From assembly GCA_947493495.1 (NCBI GenBank), contig CANLRN010000002.1:89786-153785 (forward strand): a DNA stretch of 64,000 bases. The letters run 5' to 3'. The first letter of the stretch is position 1, and each line of letters begins with the position of its first letter. The translations under genes and the position numbers were made by a program. The notes under the pieces were generated by a model. The model saw only the letters and a program-made list of their open reading frames with translations, was not told where the DNA came from and did no database searches. Below are positions 44,820-54,396 of this stretch, piece by piece. The stretch is from an uncultured Aquimarina sp. (GTDB lineage: Bacteria > Bacteroidota > Bacteroidia > Flavobacteriales > Flavobacteriaceae).

Positions 44820-47729
44820 TTATTGTTTTATCATCTTTTTAGTAGAAGATTTACCATCAATAGTAATTTTGCAGAAATATATTCCGCTGCTACTCAATAA
44901 TTTATTTTTTCCTAATTCAATTAAATGCTTTCCTGCGATAACTTTTTTATCTATTAGAGTTTTTGATATACCATACATATTTATGATTTCTACTCTGACT
45001 TGTTTTTTACTACCAGTAGTATATAGCTCTATTACAGAATCATCCGTTATAGGGTTTGGATAAATTGCTGTTTTTTTATCTAAAATAGCTACTTCTGTTT
45101 GATTTTCATTCAACTTTAACAAGTCTGGCTTTTCATCAAACCAGCTCCCATTATAGAACCATCCATTTTTACATCTGTTTAGATCAGATGTTTGTGAGGG
45201 GCCATTATTACTAAAGATAATATTGGCGCAAGAAGTATTCGGGAATCTGTATGTATACCATCCATCCGTATCAATATTCATGGATTCTCCTGGCCAAGAA
45301 GTCGTTAATCCTGATGGAGTAACATTCCAATAATAAATACTAGGAGAAGTATAAGTGTCAGATTTAAAATAGACTATTAAATCCTTATGTACTTCAGGCT
45401 TTTGATCATACCAAACCCCATTATCATACCATCCATCTTTGTTTCTAGCTAAGTCATCTGTTTTGGCACCACCATTATCATTAAAAAGGAGCTGAGTACT
45501 TTGAACTCCTTCAAAAATGTATTCATACCAATCAGAGTTATCAATTTGGTTCATTTGCGGTCCTGGCCAGTTACTTGTCGGTAAAATATCTGGTGTTTCA
45601 TTCCAATAGTGTATATTGACTTGTGACCAAGATGGAGGTTTTTTAAAATAAACACGTAATCCTTCAATAGGCCCTATTCTATAATTTTTTGTAATTACAT
45701 CGGATGGAGTTTCATCTTTATCATAAGTGATTGCCTTGATAGTTGTAGATGTAGTTATGGTAAATGAACTGGTGTATTGTAAACTGGATATCCCGGGAGT
45801 AGTTCCGTCAGTAGTGTAATATATTCTGTACGGGGCGCCAGCACCTCCAACAGCATCGATAGTAACCTGAATTGGATTTTCTGAATTTGTGGTGTTAGGA
45901 TTTATAATTACTATTGGATTACTTGGACCATTAACACAATTTTCAAAGAATCCACCCCCACAACTTCCGATAAGACCAGGTCCGTTTAATACATAAATTC
46001 CAGCTGATCCAGAAGTAACTGTAAAATTTAAGACCCCGTTTTGTGTTGCAATTTCTCGACCAGTTACGGCATCTCTATACAAACCATTAGTCATTCCCGA
46101 AATACTAAATGAAGCATTTCCATCTTTAGCAAGTCCTACTGCAACTTCACTATTTTGATATACTCTACGATAAGAAACTGCGTTACCAGGAGCTTCTTTC
46201 CAGTTCCAGCTTCCTTTTTGTAATGCAGGAACTGCTTTTCTAATAGCATTTAGTTTTTTAATATGTTGGTATATTTTATGATTTGAAGCCTGATCTATCA
46301 CATCTCCATAATACGCTCTTCCTGTTTTGTTAATAGATTCTCTAATTCCGGCTTCATTATGGATGTCATTAAACTCACCAGCTTTAAATCGCATTTCGGT
46401 TCCATAATAAACCGTTGGAATTCCTCGCCAGGTAAACATAAAATTCATACAAGCTGCTAGATTTTCATCTGTACCTCCATAGCGTCTATTCCAATCATTA
46501 TTTGGCCCGAAATCATGATTGTCTAACCAAGTAACTAGGGTAGAAGGATCGCTATATAAGTAGTCATATCGTGCTGCTGCTTTTACAGTTGGGAAAGATT
46601 GTCCTTCTTCGAAAGTACCATGGAAGGTGGCTTCACCAAAAAAATCAATAACGGCTAAATCTAGAGGAGCTGAATCATTTACGGCTCCTCTCCATGTATA
46701 ATAATGAGGATTAGTTTCTTCTACAGGATGCAGTTCATGACGTTTTTGAGCTACCTCTCCAAAAATAAAAAGGTCAGGATTTATTGCTTTAAAGGCATCA
46801 TAAAAGTATATAATATCCTCTCTACTCATATGTTTTACAGTATCCCATCTAAAAGCATCTACACCCATATTGATATAAGTTGCATAAGCATTTACCAAAT
46901 AGTCTCTAACAATTTGATTCCCAGTATTAAGGTCTGGAGTATCGCCAGCTAATGCTCTATTTTGTAAATTCTCAACATCATCAAAACCTTGTGCAAAACC
47001 ATTACCAGAATGATGGTACCAATTTGGATCAGAAGTATCCACATAGCTTTCTTTTCCTGGGAAATTGAATGCTGATAAGTTTTGATTATATGGCGGAGGC
47101 ATTTTTGCCAAGTTAGCCCTGCTCCAGATCAACCCGTCTTCTGGATTAGGAGTTAATCCATCATATTTCCAATCAGGATTGTCTGCTGCAAACCAAGGTT
47201 TTGTAGGATCTGTATTGTATTTTATTTCAGCTACATCCTTAATTCCGAATCTTCCTGCATGATTGGTGACTACATCTAATACAATTTTCATGTCTCTTGC
47301 ATGAATTTGATTAATTAAATCTTGAAAGGTAGCTCCTGGAGATTCTAATCTTGGATCAACTTTGGTAAAATCCCATGCATGATATCCGTGATAGTCCAAT
47401 GGACTACGATTATGCACAATGGGAGTTATCCAAATAGCTGTAAATCCTAAGTCTTTAATGTAATCTAATTTTTCTATTAACCCTTTAAAATCACCTCTCC
47501 ATGTGACATCGTTTGGATCCGTGATTGTTGGATTTATATTCGGATCTGGATTGTAAGAAGACCATTCTGTAGGGACATTATTATCGGGATCTCCATCAAA
47601 GAAACGAGTAGTCATTAAAAAATAAATGGTTTCTTCTCTGAAATCTGTTTGCGCTTGTAGTGTATTGGAGCTAACTAAAGAACTTCCTAAACAAAAAATA
47701 CTTAAAATTTTAAATAATGAGTTTTTCAT
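44820..47729 (-). CDS. Secreted GH13 alpha-amylase with starch-binding modules and T9SS tail
   Basis: The 969-residue enzyme should cleave starch-like glucans outside the cell. After a signal peptide (1-26) comes a GH13 barrel with the three acids readable: nucleophile Asp296 (DAFRWDTVKH), acid/base Glu325 (FGEVAQK) and Asp406 (LDNHDFG). About 620-690 resembles a chitobiase C-terminal domain (YRIYYTTDGTTPG). Two repeated modules follow (about 695-780 and 785-865), each with a conserved YWN motif, a WPG motif and a final NGxWxDxKP, similar to starch-binding modules of CBM25/26 type. A T9SS sorting domain (YPNPITDDSVIEL) ends the protein. It is monocistronic. Confidence 0.93.
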   Translation of the reverse strand: MKNSLFKILSIFCLGSSLVSSNTLQAQTDFREETIYFLMTTRFFDGDPDNNVPTEWSSYNPDPNINPTITDPNDVTWRGDFKGLIEKLDYIKDLGFTAIWITPIVHNRSPLDYHGYHAWDFTKVDPRLESPGATFQDLINQIHARDMKIVLDVVTNHAGRFGIKDVAEIKYNTDPTKPWFAADNPDWKYDGLTPNPEDGLIWSRANLAKMPPPYNQNLSAFNFPGKESYVDTSDPNWYHHSGNGFAQGFDDVENLQNRALAGDTPDLNTGNQIVRDYLVNAYATYINMGVDAFRWDTVKHMSREDIIYFYDAFKAINPDLFIFGEVAQKRHELHPVEETNPHYYTWRGAVNDSAPLDLAVIDFFGEATFHGTFEEGQSFPTVKAAARYDYLYSDPSTLVTWLDNHDFGPNNDWNRRYGGTDENLAACMNFMFTWRGIPTVYYGTEMRFKAGEFNDIHNEAGIRESINKTGRAYYGDVIDQASNHKIYQHIKKLNAIRKAVPALQKGSWNWKEAPGNAVSYRRVYQNSEVAVGLAKDGNASFSISGMTNGLYRDAVTGREIATQNGVLNFTVTSGSAGIYVLNGPGLIGSCGGGFFENCVNGPSNPIVIINPNTTNSENPIQVTIDAVGGAGAPYRIYYTTDGTTPGISSLQYTSSFTITTSTTIKAITYDKDETPSDVITKNYRIGPIEGLRVYFKKPPSWSQVNIHYWNETPDILPTSNWPGPQMNQIDNSDWYEYIFEGVQSTQLLFNDNGGAKTDDLARNKDGWYDNGVWYDQKPEVHKDLIVYFKSDTYTSPSIYYWNVTPSGLTTSWPGESMNIDTDGWYTYRFPNTSCANIIFSNNGPSQTSDLNRCKNGWFYNGSWFDEKPDLLKLNENQTEVAILDKKTAIYPNPITDDSVIELYTTGSKKQVRVEIINMYGISKTLIDKKVIAGKHLIELGKNKLLSSSGIYFCKITIDGKSSTKKMIKQ

Positions 47730-47973
47730 GAATTTTTGAGTTTGTGTTTTTCTAAAAAGTTTATGATGTTTTATTTAATCTATGTGTTTACATTATTTAT
47801 TATGAATGATTTTATTACAGGGAAATTATGAATACAGCAATTTATAGAATAATTAATTGCTTATTTAATATTATTTTAACGCAAACGTTTTAGTGTTGAT
47901 AAGATTTTAGTTTATTGAAGATTAAGTACACTAAAACCGTAATGAAATTTAATTTGATAGATGATTTAGAAAT

Positions 47974-48603
47974 TTAAATTTTAAAAGTGATTACGTTTTT
48001 TGTGATAGAGGCTTCTCTGAAATTGTATTTTTTCTTAATCCAATGGATTGTTTTTTCTGTATAAAAAAAAACATGGGTAGGGTCGTTTTTATACCACCAG
48101 GTATCAAAATTTGTAGTCTCATCATACAAATTTGTTTTGCAATACAACATTCCATTAGTTTTTAATAACGAATGTAATAGTTTAAACTCCTTAGCAGGAA
48201 TATAAAAATGTTCCATAACCTCGGAGCAAATGATATAGTCGTATTTTTGTTTTAATGCTAAGGGATTAGGATCATAAAAAGGATCAAATGTTTGCACATT
48301 AAAGCCTTGATTTCTTAATAGCATAGTGACTACTGGACCGCTACCACTACCAAAATCTAAACCTTTATGAGCTTTAGTGTGATTTTCTGTAACACTAGAC
48401 ACTATAGGAAATACAGATTTTTGATATCCTACATCATGGACATCATTGTTATGGATATCATAGCGTTGTTTTTCTTCTATTGCTGTTAGGAAATAAGAAG
48501 AATGTAATAAAATGCTATGGCAATGAGTACATTTATAATACTCTTGGGTATGCACTACAGAAAAAGAAGATGTTTGTGAACCGCACAGCGTACATTGCAG
48601 CAT
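47974..48603 (-). CDS. Class I SAM-dependent methyltransferase with N-terminal zinc ribbon
   Basis: The 209 residues begin with a zinc ribbon-like CTLCGSQTSS...YYKCTHCHSIL (four Cys in CxxC pairs) and then have a methyltransferase fold. The SAM-binding GLDFGSGSGPVVTML is motif I, followed by QTFDPFYDPNP and YDYIICSEVMEHFYIP (motif post-I and II). The end (KKYNFREASITKNVITFK) is the usual last strand. The substrate is unknown; zinc-ribbon methyltransferases act on rRNA, proteins or metabolites. It follows the DUF349 gene by 3 bp on the same transcript. Confidence 0.87.
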   Translation of the reverse strand: MLQCTLCGSQTSSFSVVHTQEYYKCTHCHSILLHSSYFLTAIEEKQRYDIHNNDVHDVGYQKSVFPIVSSVTENHTKAHKGLDFGSGSGPVVTMLLRNQGFNVQTFDPFYDPNPLALKQKYDYIICSEVMEHFYIPAKEFKLLHSLLKTNGMLYCKTNLYDETTNFDTWWYKNDPTHVFFYTEKTIHWIKKKYNFREASITKNVITFKI

Positions 48604-48606
48604 TGG

Positions 48607-50700
48607 CTATAGCTGTTTTATTTTCTTTAATTTCTCTTTCCAGACTTCTAAGTTATCCTTATGTTTGGTAATGTTTTTTTGGACTTCTAGCACCATTGGG
48701 TTATCATCTTTGGCGTGTTTAAAAAACTGAAGATTGTTTTCTAATTGGCGTATTTCTCCTTTTACTTCGTCTATTTTTTTGCGAATAAAGTTTTGTTCAT
48801 TTTTTAATGCGCGATCATCTGTTTGGTTAGATAATGAATTTAATTTATTTTCATATTTAACCATTTCTGTTTCTTGGCGACTTAGATTTAATTGTCCGAA
48901 TAAATTATCTAATATCTTATTGTAATCAGTTTCAATATTTTTTTTGTTGTAGGGTACTCTTCCTAGTGTTTTCCAGACACTAATATTCTCTTTTATAGTC
49001 GCTAGATCTGCTTTTACGTCCCCAGATAAGGTAATCGATTTTAGTGCATCAATATGTTGTTGTTTGCGTTCATAGGAAGCTAATTCTTCTTTATTAGCTT
49101 CATTTCTCTCTGCATGAATGCGATCAAAATAGTAATTACAAGCTGTTTTAAATTGTTTCCATATTTTGTCACTGTCTTTACGCGGGACATGTCCAATTTT
49201 TTTCCAATCGGATTGGATTTTTTTCATTAGTGGAGTAGTCACTGAAAAATCATCACTGTCTTTGTTATCTTCGGCAATTTTTATAAGTTCTAATTTCTTA
49301 TTTAGATTGTCGAACTGATCTTTTTTAAGTCCTTTGTAAAATGTATTTTTATTTCGATTAAATTCTCTAACGGCACTTTTAAAAGCACTCCAGGTTTCTT
49401 CATTTACGTGTATAGGTACTTTTCCAGCTTTAAAGAACTCTTCTCTCAATGATTCTATTTCTTTGATTTTTTGTTGCCAACCACTATGGTTTTTTGGGTG
49501 ATCAGCTCCTGTTTCGATAATCTTAGCTATTATTTCTTGCTTTAGCTCGAGATTTTTTTCATATACTTTATCTAATTCTTTAAAATGCTGTTGACGGTTT
49601 TCATGAATTTGCTTGGTAAGTGCACTGAACTTTTCCCAGATAGGTTCTCTGTATTCTTTGCCTACAGGCCCTAGATCTTCTTTCCACATTTTATGAAGAA
49701 TCTGTAATTCTCTAAATGCTCTATTTACATCTGTTTCTTGAGCAAGTTCTGTAGCACGTTCTATTATTTTAAGTTTTTGCTCTAGATTATGTTTAAAATC
49801 AAGATCTCTAAACTCTCTATTAAGATGTAAAAAATCATAGAAATTTTCTGTATGATGGTGATAGGTGTTCCAAACTGTATTGTATTTATCTCTTGGGATA
49901 GCGCCAGCATTATGCCATTTTTCTTTGATTTCTTTAAAATGATTGTAGGTAGAAGTAATATTTTCTTCTAAACTTAATAAGCCTTTTAATTCTTCTATTA
50001 AATCTAGTCTTTTTTGAAGGTTTGCTTGTAAGTCTTTTTTTAGATTTTGATAATACGCATTCCTTTTTTCTTTATAGTCGAAGTAGACAGAATTGAATTC
50101 TTTTTTAAGAGGTGTAGAATAATAGAAATCAATAATATCACCTCCATCAGCCAGAAATTCATCTTTTTTTTGTTCTACCTCTTCATTAAACTTATCATTA
50201 AACTCATTTTTAATTTCTTCTACATGTTCTTTGATCGCTTGAATTTTTTCATTTTTTATTAAATGAGCTAATTCTTTGATTAATTCTTCTTTACTCATCG
50301 AGTGATAGTCTTTTTTCTCGATGTTATGACGCTCTAATTTGGTTTCATCCTCACTGTCTTTTGCCACAGCATGATCCATCTCATTCTGTATACTATCAGG
50401 AGTTGTTTCGTCTTTTGGAACAACTTCATTTTCAGTTTTAATATCTTCTGATTCAATATCAGGGGTTACCGATTGGTCTGTAGAAGGACTATTTTCTGTT
50501 GTAGTATCAGAAACTTCAACAGGGGCTGTACTTTTTTCTTCAGCTTGAGTGTTTTCGGCTACTTCAGTGGATATGCTTTCATTTTGAGTGTTATCAGTTG
50601 GAGCAGTATCAATAATTAATTTATCTGAAGTATCATCCAAGATATTGGTTTGATTCTCTTTATTTCCATCTGTCTGTGACAGGTTATCGTGTGTGGACAT
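48607..50700 (-). CDS. DUF349 domain-containing coiled-coil protein
   Basis: The 697-residue cytoplasmic protein has a long acidic N-terminus (about 1-125, Thr/Ser/Glu/Asp-rich) and then a charged helical region with repeated DUF349 units, each a variation of W-x-x-x-G-x-x-P-R/V (KWHNAGAIPRDKYNTVWNTY, WKEDLGPVGKEYREPIWEKF, EFFKAGKVPIHVNEETWSAF, DWKKIGHVPRKDSDKIWKQF, VWKTLGRVPYNKKNIETDYN). These repeats are typical of DUF349 proteins in Bacteroidota, whose function is not established. The N-terminal low-complexity acidic section is unusual in length. It is the first gene of an operon with the methyltransferase. Confidence 0.92.
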   Translation of the reverse strand: MSTHDNLSQTDGNKENQTNILDDTSDKLIIDTAPTDNTQNESISTEVAENTQAEEKSTAPVEVSDTTTENSPSTDQSVTPDIESEDIKTENEVVPKDETTPDSIQNEMDHAVAKDSEDETKLERHNIEKKDYHSMSKEELIKELAHLIKNEKIQAIKEHVEEIKNEFNDKFNEEVEQKKDEFLADGGDIIDFYYSTPLKKEFNSVYFDYKEKRNAYYQNLKKDLQANLQKRLDLIEELKGLLSLEENITSTYNHFKEIKEKWHNAGAIPRDKYNTVWNTYHHHTENFYDFLHLNREFRDLDFKHNLEQKLKIIERATELAQETDVNRAFRELQILHKMWKEDLGPVGKEYREPIWEKFSALTKQIHENRQQHFKELDKVYEKNLELKQEIIAKIIETGADHPKNHSGWQQKIKEIESLREEFFKAGKVPIHVNEETWSAFKSAVREFNRNKNTFYKGLKKDQFDNLNKKLELIKIAEDNKDSDDFSVTTPLMKKIQSDWKKIGHVPRKDSDKIWKQFKTACNYYFDRIHAERNEANKEELASYERKQQHIDALKSITLSGDVKADLATIKENISVWKTLGRVPYNKKNIETDYNKILDNLFGQLNLSRQETEMVKYENKLNSLSNQTDDRALKNEQNFIRKKIDEVKGEIRQLENNLQFFKHAKDDNPMVLEVQKNITKHKDNLEVWKEKLKKIKQL

Positions 50701-50956
50701 TGTAAGAAATGTTTTAGTTTGTCATACTAACTAATATAGACTTTGGTTTTATGCGTTTCCAAGTGACAAATTAGTTTATTGTATGACTAAGATACTAACA
50801 TCTTCTATAAAGTCAAAGGAAAAGCACTGTTTTAGGAATAACTTAAGGATATATTAGTTTCTGATTTTCAATATATATTGGAATATAAAATTTCTAGAAA
50901 TATGATTTATTTTTAATTGAAGAGTAACTTATTAGTAATATTAATAGGGTTTATTT

Positions 50957-51562
50957 CTACTTACAGCTGTTTGTATTGTAGTGCTCTAGTATCATAAAAA
51001 TATCATCGTAAGTGTATTGCTTATTTTTGATTTTTTCAGATAATTTTTGGCAATTTTTAAAATACTTAGACATTCTTTTTCTAAATCCCTTTTTGTAATA
51101 TGTTATCGATTGCATTTCTTCTTCTCCTTCTCTATGTAAAAAATATCTTGCTACTCTATAATTTTGCACTCTAGTAAAGCCTACATATAAAGAGACATTT
51201 CCAGATATCAATTTACCGACTAACCATTTGCTATGTATAGTTATTGGACTGCCTGCTTCGCGCCAAGATATCTTCCTTGTTCTATAGATTACAGTATCTA
51301 TGCTTAGAGTAGCTTTTTTATATATATCCGAATCTAAAAAGAAATACTTTCCCTCATTTTTATGATATTTTACATTTTCGATGAGTCGATCTATTTTTCT
51401 TTTTTTGATCGTTTTTCTTTTTCCTGTAGTATCTTCTATTCTTACGATATTATCTTTAATAAAAACAATAGCCCCTTCTATTATAGTTCCATCTTTTAGG
51501 TATACCTTATCCTGTGCTAGAAGTGTTGTGGTTAGTAAAAAATATAATGGTAATAATCGCAT
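50957..51562 (-). CDS. Secreted hypothetical protein
   Basis: The 201-residue product has a short signal peptide (LLPLYFLLTTTLLAQ, cut near residue 16). The N-terminal third, KVYLKDGTIIEGAIVFIKDN, is a small beta module with a GTIIEG turn that resembles the N-terminal RNA/metal-type strand of short periplasmic proteins. The remainder is charged (KRMSKYFKNCQKLSEKIKNK) and contains Cys170 and Cys200, which could pair. I do not recognise it. It is the last gene after aroE (38 bp) and probably belongs to the DUF368-aroE transcript. Confidence 0.7.
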   Translation of the reverse strand: MRLLPLYFLLTTTLLAQDKVYLKDGTIIEGAIVFIKDNIVRIEDTTGKRKTIKKRKIDRLIENVKYHKNEGKYFFLDSDIYKKATLSIDTVIYRTRKISWREAGSPITIHSKWLVGKLISGNVSLYVGFTRVQNYRVARYFLHREGEEEMQSITYYKKGFRKRMSKYFKNCQKLSEKIKNKQYTYDDIFMILEHYNTNSCK

Positions 51563-51600
51563 TCGGACTTTTTTTGAGTCTAGTGGTTACAAACAAATTA

Positions 51601-52326
51601 TTAATTCCAGATTTCCCATGATTTATCTGCTTGTAGAATTAGCATTTTTAGCCCATTGATAGTTTTAGCTCCTTGTTCTTTACCTTTTTTCATAAAGGTA
51701 GTTTCTTCTGGATTGTAGATAAGATCATATAAAACGTGATGTTCTTCTATGTATTCATAGGGTATATCTGGATGATTTTCTACATTGGGATGTGTGCCTA
51801 GTGGTGTACAATTGATAATTAATTTAAAATTACGTATAACATCTTCATCAAGATCATTGTAGCTAAGCTCATTAAAATCTGGGTTTCTAGATACAAAAGT
51901 GTATTTGATATGTAATTTATCCAATGCATATGCTATTGCTTTTGAGGCTCCTCCAGTTCCTAATATTAATGCTTTTTTTATCTTTTTATTGAGCAATGGG
52001 CGTAAGGATTCTGTAAACCCATAGTAGTCACTATTGTACCCAACTAGTCCTTTTTTTTTGTCAAACTTAATTACATTAACGGCACCAATTTCTTGCGCTA
52101 TAGGATCCATTGCATCTAGATACGGAATTACCTCTTGCTTGTAAGGGATAGTAACATTCAATCCTTGGATGGTTGTATTTTCTAATAGTGGTTTTAATTT
52201 TTCTATTGTAGCGATATCAAAATTGCGGTATTCGCAAGGTAATTTTTCTTTTGTGAATTTTTCTGAAAAGTAATTTCTAGAGAAAGAATATCCAATATTT
52301 TTCCCTAATAAGCCATATACATTCAT
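51601..52326 (-). CDS. aroE: Shikimate dehydrogenase
   Basis: This enzyme reduces 3-dehydroshikimate with NADPH in aromatic amino acid synthesis. The 241 residues are the short Bacteroidota form. The substrate-binding segment GYSFSRNYF and the catalytic Lys63 of NVTIPYKQE are present, with GAVNVIK and the NADP loop GTGGASKAIAYAL. INCTPLGTHP follows and INGLKMLILQADKSWEIW closes the C-terminal domain. It starts directly beside the stop of the upstream DUF368 gene and lies on the same transcript. Confidence 0.95.
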   Translation of the reverse strand: MNVYGLLGKNIGYSFSRNYFSEKFTKEKLPCEYRNFDIATIEKLKPLLENTTIQGLNVTIPYKQEVIPYLDAMDPIAQEIGAVNVIKFDKKKGLVGYNSDYYGFTESLRPLLNKKIKKALILGTGGASKAIAYALDKLHIKYTFVSRNPDFNELSYNDLDEDVIRNFKLIINCTPLGTHPNVENHPDIPYEYIEEHHVLYDLIYNPEETTFMKKGKEQGAKTINGLKMLILQADKSWEIWN

Positions 52327-53349
52327 TTAGCTATTTTTTTGTGTTCTGTTACCATACCATTCTAACCATAAAATGATACTTATTCCTATGATTATAAAAA
52401 AGGCACCTATATATGTAGATAGTATCGTCATATCAGGAAAATACCTGTCATAATTATCTAATATTGGATTTCCTAATGCATCTATCATAGGATCTCCTGT
52501 GGTATTTAATTTGTAGATTTTGTGTTTCCAAGGCCAGACTACACCGAGGGAACCTGTAATAAATCCTATAATTGCAGCAAAAGTAGCATTTTTGTGATAT
52601 TTAAGCACATACCCCAGCATATGTGATAATGTGACTAATCCAGTAATGGAGCCTAAACTAAAAAATATTAACACTTTAAGTAATCGTATTCTATGCGTGT
52701 CATCAAAAAATGAAAAATCCCAACTGATGATATCTGCAACTGTATCATATAGAGCATTTACAGAATCTACTAATAGAAGTACGTAGTTTCCTAAAAGGAT
52801 GAGTATGAAAGACCCTGATAGCCCCGGCAGGGTCATCCCCGAGACTCCGATAATACCACAAAAAAATACAAACCAGAGGTTGTCATTTTCTTTAGCAGGT
52901 TCTAATAAACTAATGCTAACTCCAACAATAATTCCGATCAGGATAAAAGAAATATTACGTCTGCTCCAATCACTAAAATCTTTTACGATGTAATATATTG
53001 AGCCTATGATCATACCAAAAAATGCTGCCCAAACATATAATTCATAATGAATAATGAAGTAATCGAGTAGTTTAGAAATACTAAAATAGCTAATAAGCAT
53101 CCCTAAAATTAATAAGCCGAGAAACCGACCATTAATATATCTCCAGAAACTTCGAAATCTAAAATTTATAAATAATTTGAATGCTTTGAAATTTATTTTC
53201 TGTAGAGAATATATGAATTCTTCATAAAAACCAGCAACAAAGGCTACTACACCGCCGGATACTCCCGGAACTTTATTAGCAGCCCCCATGGCCAAACCTT
53301 TGATAACCAAAAAAAATTTATCACTAAGGGTTCGGGTGCTTTCTGCCAT
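52327..53349 (-). CDS. DUF368 membrane protein (undecaprenyl-phosphate flippase-like), copy 2
   Basis: The 340-residue protein has about eight to nine membrane helices. The N-terminal LKGLAMGAANKVPGVSGGVV is the DUF368 signature, with Asn in place of the usual Asp of GAADVVPG. The inverted half MTLPGLSGSFILILLGNY is present. DUF368 proteins (PopT) return undecaprenyl phosphate across the cytoplasmic membrane for cell wall synthesis, as shown for characterised members; this copy is divergent. It is a tandem paralogue of the gene at 53353, three bases upstream, and adjoins aroE. Confidence 0.88.
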   Translation of the reverse strand: MAESTRTLSDKFFLVIKGLAMGAANKVPGVSGGVVAFVAGFYEEFIYSLQKINFKAFKLFINFRFRSFWRYINGRFLGLLILGMLISYFSISKLLDYFIIHYELYVWAAFFGMIIGSIYYIVKDFSDWSRRNISFILIGIIVGVSISLLEPAKENDNLWFVFFCGIIGVSGMTLPGLSGSFILILLGNYVLLLVDSVNALYDTVADIISWDFSFFDDTHRIRLLKVLIFFSLGSITGLVTLSHMLGYVLKYHKNATFAAIIGFITGSLGVVWPWKHKIYKLNTTGDPMIDALGNPILDNYDRYFPDMTILSTYIGAFFIIIGISIILWLEWYGNRTQKNS

Positions 53350-53352
53350 GTA

Positions 53353-54318
53353 CTACTTTTCTTTTTTTGTTGCAAGACGTTCTAATATAAGAATTAAAAG
53401 AAAACCTATAATTACAAAAGTGAGTACCCAGATAATTCTAGGATCTCCATCAAAATGTATTGGCAGAATGCTTTTTTCTATAAATGGAACTTGAAGACCT
53501 TCGGAGTTTGTTCTCCATGATATTACTTTTTTCCATGGCCATAGTTTATTAAGTGAACCAATCATGAACCCAGTCAATATAGCTAATGTCATGTTTTTAT
53601 GGTTATCAAACATCCAATTTAATACTTTCGAAAATAATTTTAAACCAGTTATTGCTCCAATTGCTATGATTGCTATTTTATAAAAAGCTTTCCATAGGAG
53701 CTCAAAATCAAAGGAAGTTAATCCTTCTCTAAATTGATTTAAAATCCCAATAAATGTTTCATATGCTCCAAGAATTAAAAGAATAAAGGCACCAGAAACA
53801 CCAGGTAGAATCATAGCGATGATAGCTATAAATCCACAAAATAGTAAATACCAAAGACTTTCTGGAGATGCTATTGGCTCTGTAATGGTTACAAAATAAG
53901 AAGCAACAATGGCCACTATCATGCTAATAATAGTTGTAAGATTCCAAGAGCTTATCTGTTTGCCAATATACAAGATACTCGCTAAAACTAATCCAAAGAA
54001 AAAAGACCATAGTAATAAGGATTCATTGTGTAAAAGCCATTTTATAATTTTGGCTAATGATAGAATACTGATAAGAATACCAGAAAAAAGCGCTACTAGG
54101 AATGATAGGTTATATTGTTTCCATGATGCAGGTAAACCTTCTTTTTTCCATACCTTGAAGAAAGTGAAATCTAAGGTATTGATAGTAGCTATGAGTTCTT
54201 GGTATATTCCCGAAATAAAAGCAATTGTTCCTCCTGAAACCCCTGGGACTACATCTGCAGCTCCCATAGCAAGACCTTTTAAGGCGATTGCTGTATAGTC
54301 CTTAAGACTTCGTGGCAT
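53353..54318 (-). CDS. DUF368 membrane protein (undecaprenyl-phosphate flippase-like), copy 1
   Basis: The 321-residue protein has the full DUF368 signature (LKGLAMGAADVVPGVSGGTI) and the second repeat AMILPGVSGAFILLILGAYE. About eight hydrophobic segments are visible. In the PopT/DUF368 family it is expected to recycle undecaprenyl phosphate. It is first of a compact minus-strand operon: DUF368, DUF368, aroE, then the secreted hypothetical. The paralogue downstream has similar length and diverges along the whole protein, consistent with an old tandem duplication. Confidence 0.92.
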   Translation of the reverse strand: MPRSLKDYTAIALKGLAMGAADVVPGVSGGTIAFISGIYQELIATINTLDFTFFKVWKKEGLPASWKQYNLSFLVALFSGILISILSLAKIIKWLLHNESLLLWSFFFGLVLASILYIGKQISSWNLTTIISMIVAIVASYFVTITEPIASPESLWYLLFCGFIAIIAMILPGVSGAFILLILGAYETFIGILNQFREGLTSFDFELLWKAFYKIAIIAIGAITGLKLFSKVLNWMFDNHKNMTLAILTGFMIGSLNKLWPWKKVISWRTNSEGLQVPFIEKSILPIHFDGDPRIIWVLTFVIIGFLLILILERLATKKEK

Positions 54319-54348
54319 TATCTATCTGTTTAGTTATTATTCACTAAA

Positions 54349-54356
54349 CAAATGTA
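54349..54356 (-). promoter_or_regulatory. -7 promoter element for the DUF368-aroE operon
   Basis: Plus-strand CAAATGTA is TACATTTG on the minus strand, an exact TAnnTTTG match, about 31 nt before the ATG at 54318. No clear TTG was found at the expected distance. Confidence 0.5.
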
Positions 54357-54396
54357 GATAATTTTCAGTTTAAGATGAGCTCTATATCTTAAATTA

